Shown here in pieces: positions 5,945 through 9,197 of a stretch of DNA of 9,197 nucleotides; the first letter of the stretch is position 1; each line of letters starts with the position of its first letter. The stretch spans positions 1 to 9,197 of the forward strand of contig DAOVZA010000051.1 in assembly GCA_030635405.1 (NCBI GenBank), written 5' to 3'. The DNA is from Desulfocapsa sp. (lineage in GTDB: Bacteria; Desulfobacterota; Desulfobulbia; Desulfobulbales; Desulfocapsaceae). The position numbers and the translations under genes were made by a program. The notes beneath the pieces were generated by a model. That model worked only from the letters and a program-made list of their open reading frames with translations, was not told where the DNA came from and did no database searches.

Positions 5945-7465
5945 CTACTTAATTATGTAGCTTTCGGGAACACTATTAATTCCGGCAAAATAGGTGCCGT
6001 TATTCTTTGTATTGCTATAAAGCGCGAAAGCGCATATTCCCGAAGTTGCCTGAAGGTATATCTTACCGGATAGCGCTGATTGCGAACTAAACAAATCACT
6101 TAACAAATATTTGTCACTACCATTGGCGACTATTACCACGCTTTGTTGGGCCACCATATGTCCTTGTTCGTCAACCAGTATTATATTCACAGTCACGCTG
6201 CTCTGCGCCGGATTACAAATCATAAGAGTCGTGTCCCACGTAGCATCCTGAGCATAATGGGGAACAACAAGGTTTTGTTCGAGATTGCTGGCAAAAGGGA
6301 TGTCAGCCATCAAATCTCCGTAACCCAAAAAGGAAAGGCCTGACAATGTTTGATCCGAACTAACACGCAACCATCCAGAACCTATCGCAGTTATCACCAG
6401 AGGTATTTGACCGCTGGCCGGAAGTATCTCATAATTTGTATCTAAAAGGTTCCCATTCGCTGCATTTGCCACAATTTTTACATTTGCCTGGTGAGCATTA
6501 CTGGCGTTACTCAAGGCAAGACCACTCCATTTACCATTGTCATTAATGAAATATGGGACAAAGTATTGATATTGATAAGAAATTACAACCATAGCATTCT
6601 GCGTCACATAGAAGGTCTTGCCAGCTATTGTCGCCGTTCCATTTCGAGCTCCACCGCTGGCGTTTGCCAAAACGCTCACCGTCACGGTTCCATTGCTGGA
6701 GCCGCTGGTTGGGGTTACCGTTATCCAGTTATCGCTGGTTCCGGCCGTCCACGTGCAACCCGCAGCACTTGTAACAGTTACATTGGTTGAGCTAGCTAAG
6801 CCGCTAAAAGTATGGTTTGTCGGTGATATACTGTAAGATGTGAGAAGACACATAATTTTCCCGGATTGCTGAACCGTAAACGTCTGGCCCAGTACCCCGC
6901 CTATCGTCACCGTTCCGGTTCGAGCAAAGTAGTTGGTGTTCTCCTCAACTCCAACCGACACAGTACCACTACCGGAACCACTGGTTGTTGACAACGTTAT
7001 CCAGCTTTGGCTTTTGCTGACCGGCCAATCGCAATTACTCTCAACACCGACTGTTATACTGCCAGCCTCACTGCTGAAGTTATGACTTGTGGGCGAGATA
7101 CTCCAGCCACAGAAAACCATTACATTTCCCTGCTGTTCAACCGTGAAGGTATGACCAGCTATTGAGACCGTCCCGGTTCGTGAAAATGTACTGGGATTTG
7201 CCAAAACCCCCACATTAACAGTACCATTATAAGAACCACTTGTTTTTGATACGGTTATCCAGGTATCACTTTTTGTCACAGCCCAGCTATCACAGGTAGA
7301 AGTGATAGATACAGTAGTACTGCCCGCCGTTTTGCTGAAAGTATGGCTAGCAGGTGAAATGAACACAGAGCATAATCCGGGTGGAGGAGTTAGGTCTAAA
7401 GCGTGAACTGCACCACTAAAAGCAGACATAACGAGAATGACAAGCAAGATAAAAATCTTTTTCAT
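5945..7465 (-). CDS. Secreted protein with three BACON domains
   Basis: A 506-residue exported protein. A signal peptide covers residues 1-22 (MKKIFILLVILVMSAFSG, cleavage near VHA). Three tandem BACON-like beta-sandwich domains follow at about 32-113, 119-202 and 206-291. Each has SPxxHxFS, a Cys-x-W or CDSW core, WITV/L, TSGSxxGTV and RxGTVxI...TFxVxQ. BACON domains are linked to carbohydrate or mucin binding and protein interaction at the cell surface. Residues 295-506 form a separate beta-rich region (YFVPYF, WSGLALSN, GSGWLRVSSDQ, MADIPF, TTLMICNP, FALYSN), which I recall from secreted deltaproteobacterial proteins of unknown role. AGGAG lies about 7 nt before ATG. No catalytic motif is seen, so adhesion or binding is the likeliest role. 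The gene appears intact and monocistronic. Confidence 0.85.
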   Translation of the reverse strand: MKKIFILLVILVMSAFSGAVHALDLTPPPGLCSVFISPASHTFSKTAGSTTVSITSTCDSWAVTKSDTWITVSKTSGSYNGTVNVGVLANPSTFSRTGTVSIAGHTFTVEQQGNVMVFCGWSISPTSHNFSSEAGSITVGVESNCDWPVSKSQSWITLSTTSGSGSGTVSVGVEENTNYFARTGTVTIGGVLGQTFTVQQSGKIMCLLTSYSISPTNHTFSGLASSTNVTVTSAAGCTWTAGTSDNWITVTPTSGSSNGTVTVSVLANASGGARNGTATIAGKTFYVTQNAMVVISYQYQYFVPYFINDNGKWSGLALSNASNAHQANVKIVANAANGNLLDTNYEILPASGQIPLVITAIGSGWLRVSSDQTLSGLSFLGYGDLMADIPFASNLEQNLVVPHYAQDATWDTTLMICNPAQSSVTVNIILVDEQGHMVAQQSVVIVANGSDKYLLSDLFSSQSALSGKIYLQATSGICAFALYSNTKNNGTYFAGINSVPESYIIK

Positions 7466-7660
7466 AACAACTCCTACTCCCGGTAAAATTAAAACGAAAT
7501 TTCCTACTTTCCAAATAGATATTCGATAAATAATGGTTTATACCAGAAAAACATATACCACACACATATCATCATTAAAATTAAGAATCAACAAATCAAT
7601 ATTAATTGATAATAGTTAGTGCCTGACCAATTAAAAAATCTGCACCCAGACATAACGCAA
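7466..7660. other. A/T-rich intergenic region upstream of the BACON gene
   Basis: No gene is visible. The stretch is very A/T-rich and must hold the BACON promoter (minus strand). TATAAA-like and TATATG boxes occur, but no convincing -35/-10 pair. ATCAAT (7595-7600) and ATTGAT (7605-7610) form a small palindrome that could be an operator. Confidence 0.4.
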
Positions 7661-7708
7661 CGTAAACTATCTTTGCAACCAGAAAGCATAATGCAAAGAT
7701 AGTTTACG
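7661..7708. repeat. 17-bp perfect inverted repeat with 14-nt loop
   Basis: CGTAAACTATCTTTGCA (7661-7677) and TGCAAAGATAGTTTACG (7692-7708) are exact reverse complements around 14 nt. No T-run follows on either strand, so a classic terminator is unlikely. It lies between the BACON promoter region and a peptidoglycan-binding fragment. It could be a mobile-element end pair, a structured RNA or a protein-binding site. Confidence 0.85.
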
Positions 7709-7724
7709 ACAATAATGCACCACG

Positions 7725-7868
7725 CTAGTAAAGCACAAGGGCTCGTAAGGTTGCAGGCCCTACAACTCCGTCGACCTCAAGATTGCTGCGTCTCTGAATT
7801 TTTTTCACTGCGATCTCTAACTCGGCTCCAAAATGACCATCAAACGGCCCCGTGCTAAGGTTTTTCAC
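7725..7868 (-). pseudogene. Peptidoglycan-binding domain fragment
   Basis: The minus strand encodes 47 residues ending at TAG (7725-7727): GPFDGHFGAELEIAVKKIQR then NLEVDGVVGPATLRALV. This is the PG_binding_1 pattern (DGxFGxxTxxAVxxFQxxxGLxxDGxxGxxT), a three-helix module that anchors peptidoglycan hydrolases to the wall. Only one module remains, with no catalytic domain, no signal peptide and no ribosome-binding site. A GTG at 7868 is a nominal start, and an in-frame TGA lies just before it. It meets the cupin fragment on the opposite strand. A remnant of a wall hydrolase gene. Confidence 0.7.
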
Positions 7869-8157
7869 TGGTCAAGACACCATTGCCGAATTCTACACTC
7901 CTGAAAAGTGCTACATCACAGAATTATCCAATACCCCTGACGATCCAGATGTATCAATTGCACAGGCGAGAGTAGAACCTGGAGTGACCACTTGTTGGCA
8001 TAGACTTAAGGGTGTTGTTGAGAGATATTATATTCTCAAAGGTAAAGGAATGATGGAGGTTGGAAATTTGCCGCCACAGGAGGTTGGGGTAGGTGATCTT
8101 GCTCATGCTCTTCTTGTCGATAACAATAATTTTCCTTTCCCCATCTTTTACAGGTGA
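7852..8157 (+). pseudogene. Cupin-domain protein, truncated at both ends
   Basis: The ORF contains an identifiable single-domain cupin from about 7885 (AEFYTPEKCYITELSN) to about 8096. DVSIAQARVEPGVTTCWHRL carries the first cupin motif His. VVERYYILKGKGMMEVGNLP and PQEVGVGD continue the beta barrel, with Glu in VERYY. Family members go on to a second motif (VLIPPGVRQRI, then the last His); here the sequence after GVGD is unrelated, so the barrel is incomplete. The usual motif reads TTRWH; Cys replaces Arg. The first residues overlap the peptidoglycan-binding fragment on the other strand and are probably not cupin. Metal-binding or isomerase-like function is not expected. Confidence 0.7.
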
Positions 8158-8449
8158 TTCTATTTAGCATTTCCGTGTAAAGATCACCATGATCAAGAGA
8201 ATGTATTGGGACATCCTGTGCAAGTTCAACCCTTATTATTGCATAGCGTTTTAGATACTTTTGGTTTTTCCGTAAAATACGGAGACATCTTTTAGATGGA
8301 TTGACAAGGTTGACTAAGGATCGATATCCAAATTTCCATGCCTCGTCTGAAACTTGACCCAATATTTGGAAGGTGGACGACAGTTTTTTGAGCTCGTCAA
8401 TTACGTCTCCAGTTAATAGTTTTTTAATTCTTCTGGAGTTTGTTTGCAT
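8036..8449 (-). CDS. Unrecognised ORF, possibly a partial gene
   Basis: A 137-codon ORF of unknown family. The first 90 or so residues look protein-like and basic: VIDELKKLSSTFQILGQVSD, AWKFGYRSLVNLVNP, KRYAIIRVELAQDVPIHSLD and HGDLYTEMLNRI. The last 40 or so, rich in His, Pro and Gln, lie antisense to genuine cupin sequence and are probably not native, so the gene seems cut near 8100-8150. ATG at 8449 has no ribosome-binding site and lies inside the 41-codon ORF (8413-8538) in another frame. A frameshift may join the two. No motif gives a function. Confidence 0.35.
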   Translation of the reverse strand: MQTNSRRIKKLLTGDVIDELKKLSSTFQILGQVSDEAWKFGYRSLVNLVNPSKRCLRILRKNQKYLKRYAIIRVELAQDVPIHSLDHGDLYTEMLNRITCKRWGKENYCYRQEEHEQDHLPQPPVAANFQPPSFLYL

Positions 8450-8538
8450 ATAATCAGAATTTGATCATAACCGTAAACGACTTTCATTTTCATATATTGT
8501 TGAAATTGCAGCAATAGCTGTTTTGTTTCATCAGTCAT
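8413..8538 (-). CDS. Possible 41-residue protein upstream of the 137-codon ORF
   Basis: ATG at 8538 is preceded by an AGGTG ribosome-binding site about 7 nt upstream, better than that of the overlapping downstream ORF. The peptide begins MTDETKQLLLQFQQYMK and continues VVYGYDQILIICKQTPEELK. It is too short to classify. It may be a real small gene translationally coupled to the next ORF, or the start of one longer gene broken by a frameshift at about 8413-8449. It lies 141 nt downstream of alpA on the same strand. Confidence 0.4.
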   Translation of the reverse strand: MTDETKQLLLQFQQYMKMKVVYGYDQILIICKQTPEELKNY

Positions 8539-8610
8539 AATTTACACCTGAAGCAGTGCTGTGAAGCTGCCAGAGCAAATCTAGCCATTTTTATTGATTT
8601 CGAGTAGCTA

Positions 8611-8666
8611 CCCACCAGTGACACAAATACCGGCTATTTTTCGTGATGGTTTTTGTGTCTGGTGGG
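8611..8666. repeat. Imperfect 15-bp inverted repeat downstream of alpA
   Basis: CCCACCAGTGACACAAA (8611-8627) pairs with TTTGTGTCTGGTGGG (8652-8666) except for a 2-nt bulge (TG), around a 24-nt loop. On the plus strand a T-rich tail (CTTTATAATTTTTT) follows. It may terminate transcription across the region or be an element end. Confidence 0.75.
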
Positions 8667-8679
8667 CTTTATAATTTTT

Positions 8680-8865
8680 TCATGCAACTTCCTTTCGTTC
8701 CTGAATCCATTGCTCAACTGAAGCTCTTTTCCAGCCGACATTCCTAGTAGAAAGCTGTAGTCTTTTTGGGAAAGTTCCTTCCCGTTCCATCCGCCAAAGA
8801 GTTGTCCTACTCATACCCACCATTGCGATAACCTCCGGTGCTCTAATAATCTGATTTTGTTCCAT
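8680..8865 (-). CDS. AlpA-family excisionase/transcriptional regulator
   Basis: A 61-residue MerR-like helix-turn-helix protein of the AlpA family, known from cryptic prophages and integrative islands, where it switches on integrase expression or aids excision. The diagnostic pattern is present: IIRAPEVIAMVGMSRTTLWR (HTH), EREGTFPKRLQLSTRNVGWK and SVEQWIQER. The length is normal. A strong AAAGGAGG ribosome-binding site precedes ATG at 8865. A TTGACA at 8950-8955 (minus strand) lies about 85 nt upstream. It sits about 290 nt from the 3' end of tRNA-Thr, the typical place for such a gene. No integrase is found between it and the tRNA, so the element has probably lost its recombinase or places it elsewhere. 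Confidence 0.88.
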   Translation of the reverse strand: MEQNQIIRAPEVIAMVGMSRTTLWRMEREGTFPKRLQLSTRNVGWKRASVEQWIQERKEVA

Positions 8866-8926
8866 GACCTGCCTCCTTTCAACTCAACCTGTGATAAACA
8901 TTGAAGATTTAACTACTACTGTATAG

Positions 8927-8955
8927 TAAGTACTGGAATATTATGAACGTGTCAA
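8927..8955 (-). promoter_or_regulatory. Candidate alpA promoter
   Basis: A consensus TTGACA (minus strand, 8955-8950) is followed after 17 nt by TACTTA, a poor -10. TACTAT starts 21 nt downstream, so the -10 is not firmly placed. Just upstream, TACCTATA (8965-8972) and TATCGGTA (8978-8985) form a near-palindrome that could bind a regulator. Confidence 0.4.
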
Positions 8956-9070
8956 GCAATTTTATACCTATAATATGTATCGGTAAAACTGCTTATTTTT
9001 ACGGCAAATGCAGGAATTCTAATACTTGAACACTTAAAGGAGGGATAGCAAAGGCTTGCGGGATCTAAGA

Positions 9071-9092
9071 AAGGGCTACCCTAAGGGCTACC
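9071..9092. repeat. Two direct repeats AAGGGCTACC beside the tRNA terminator
   Basis: AAGGGCTACC occurs at 9071-9080 and again at 9083-9092, two bases apart. They lie between alpA and the tRNA 3' end, where integrases usually bind arm-type sites. That role is inferred; the repeat is seen directly. Confidence 0.6.
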
Positions 9093-9105
9093 TGTGGCGC
9101 AGGAC

Positions 9106-9142
9106 AAAAAAGGCTTAGTCAATAAACGCCAACTAAGCCTTT
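9106..9142 (-). terminator. Rho-independent terminator of tRNA-Thr
   Basis: On the minus strand AAAGGCTTAGT (9142-9132) and ACTAAGCCTTT (9119-9109) form an 11-bp perfect stem with a 12-nt loop, followed by a run of T reaching 9106. It starts about 12 nt past the tRNA 3' end. A classic intrinsic terminator. Confidence 0.9.
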
Positions 9143-9153
9143 GATTTTACTGA

Positions 9154-9197
9154 AGCCGATGCGCAGACTCGAACTGCGGACCTACTGATTACGAATC
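9154..9197 (-). tRNA. tRNA-Thr(CGT), 3' part, runs off the window
   Basis: The minus strand fits the last 44 nt of a tRNA. The anticodon loop is TTCGTAA (anticodon CGT, reading ACG, threonine). The 3' anticodon stem TCAGT and variable loop AGGTC follow. The T arm is CGCAG-TTCGAGT-CTGCG. The acceptor strand is CATCGGC with discriminator T. CCA is not encoded; the genome continues TCA. The D arm and 5' acceptor strand lie beyond 9197. The 3' end faces the island genes, the usual orientation for an integration site. Confidence 0.9.

Noticed and set aside
6491..6836. Two plus-strand ORFs opposite the BACON gene
   Set aside because: They mirror the repetitive Ser/Thr-rich BACON coding sequence on the other strand and show no family features.
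7801..7870. TTTTTCACTG repeated 60 bp apart
   Set aside because: Ten bases in a T-rich context with no further similarity; probably chance, although it is near the peptidoglycan-binding/cupin join.
1..9197. CRISPR array or complete insertion sequence
   Set aside because: No regularly spaced direct repeats and no transposase-like ORF were found on either strand.

Overview
The window looks like a decayed accessory region, probably a genomic island, at a tRNA-Thr gene in a Gram-negative bacterium. A deltaproteobacterial (Desulfobacterota-like) host fits best. That rests on recalled family resemblance only: a secreted triple-BACON protein with a characteristic C-terminal domain, a TIGR04211-like SH3 domain, a YycJ/WalJ-type metallo-hydrolase and an HD hydrolase. 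No taxonomic marker is complete.

Layout. Positions 1-870 (+) hold toxin-antitoxin and phage debris: an integrase C-terminal fragment fused in frame to the last residues of a HigB toxin, an intact higA antitoxin, and a hicB antitoxin broken by at least four reading-frame changes. Positions 1049-2758 (-) hold three apparently healthy genes: a YycJ-like metallo-beta-lactamase-fold hydrolase, an HD-domain hydrolase, and a small acidic protein overlapping the HD gene's stop. Positions 2806-4975 (-) are the most interesting part. A gene resembling a HEPN protein is split in two. Its N-terminal part (4571-4975) and its C-terminal part (2806-3145, carrying the RNxxxH motif) flank a gene for an exported SH3/coiled-coil/caspase-like peptidase. 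A 75-bp sequence (about 85% identical between copies) occurs on both sides of the caspase gene, so the caspase appears to be a cassette that entered the HEPN-like gene or was captured between two relatives of it.

Positions 4986-5857 hold remnants: a possible membrane-protein tail (-), the C-terminal half of an SGNH/TesA-like esterase (+) and the C-terminal part of a NUDIX hydrolase (-). Positions 5945-7465 (-) encode the intact secreted BACON protein. Positions 7661-8538 hold a 17-bp perfect inverted repeat, a peptidoglycan-binding-domain fragment (-), a truncated cupin (+) and two overlapping unrecognised ORFs (-). Positions 8611-9197 hold an imperfect inverted repeat, an AlpA-type regulator (-), a short A/T-rich stretch with a promoter-like site and a 10-bp direct repeat, a rho-independent terminator, and the 3' part of tRNA-Thr(CGT) (-), which runs off the right edge.

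How it fits together. The tRNA, AlpA regulator, integrase remnant, TA modules, caspase and HEPN pieces are the usual contents of an integrative or defence island. The many truncated housekeeping-type genes point to repeated recombination and decay. Genes that look functional are higA, the 1049-2758 cluster, the caspase, the BACON protein, alpA and the tRNA.
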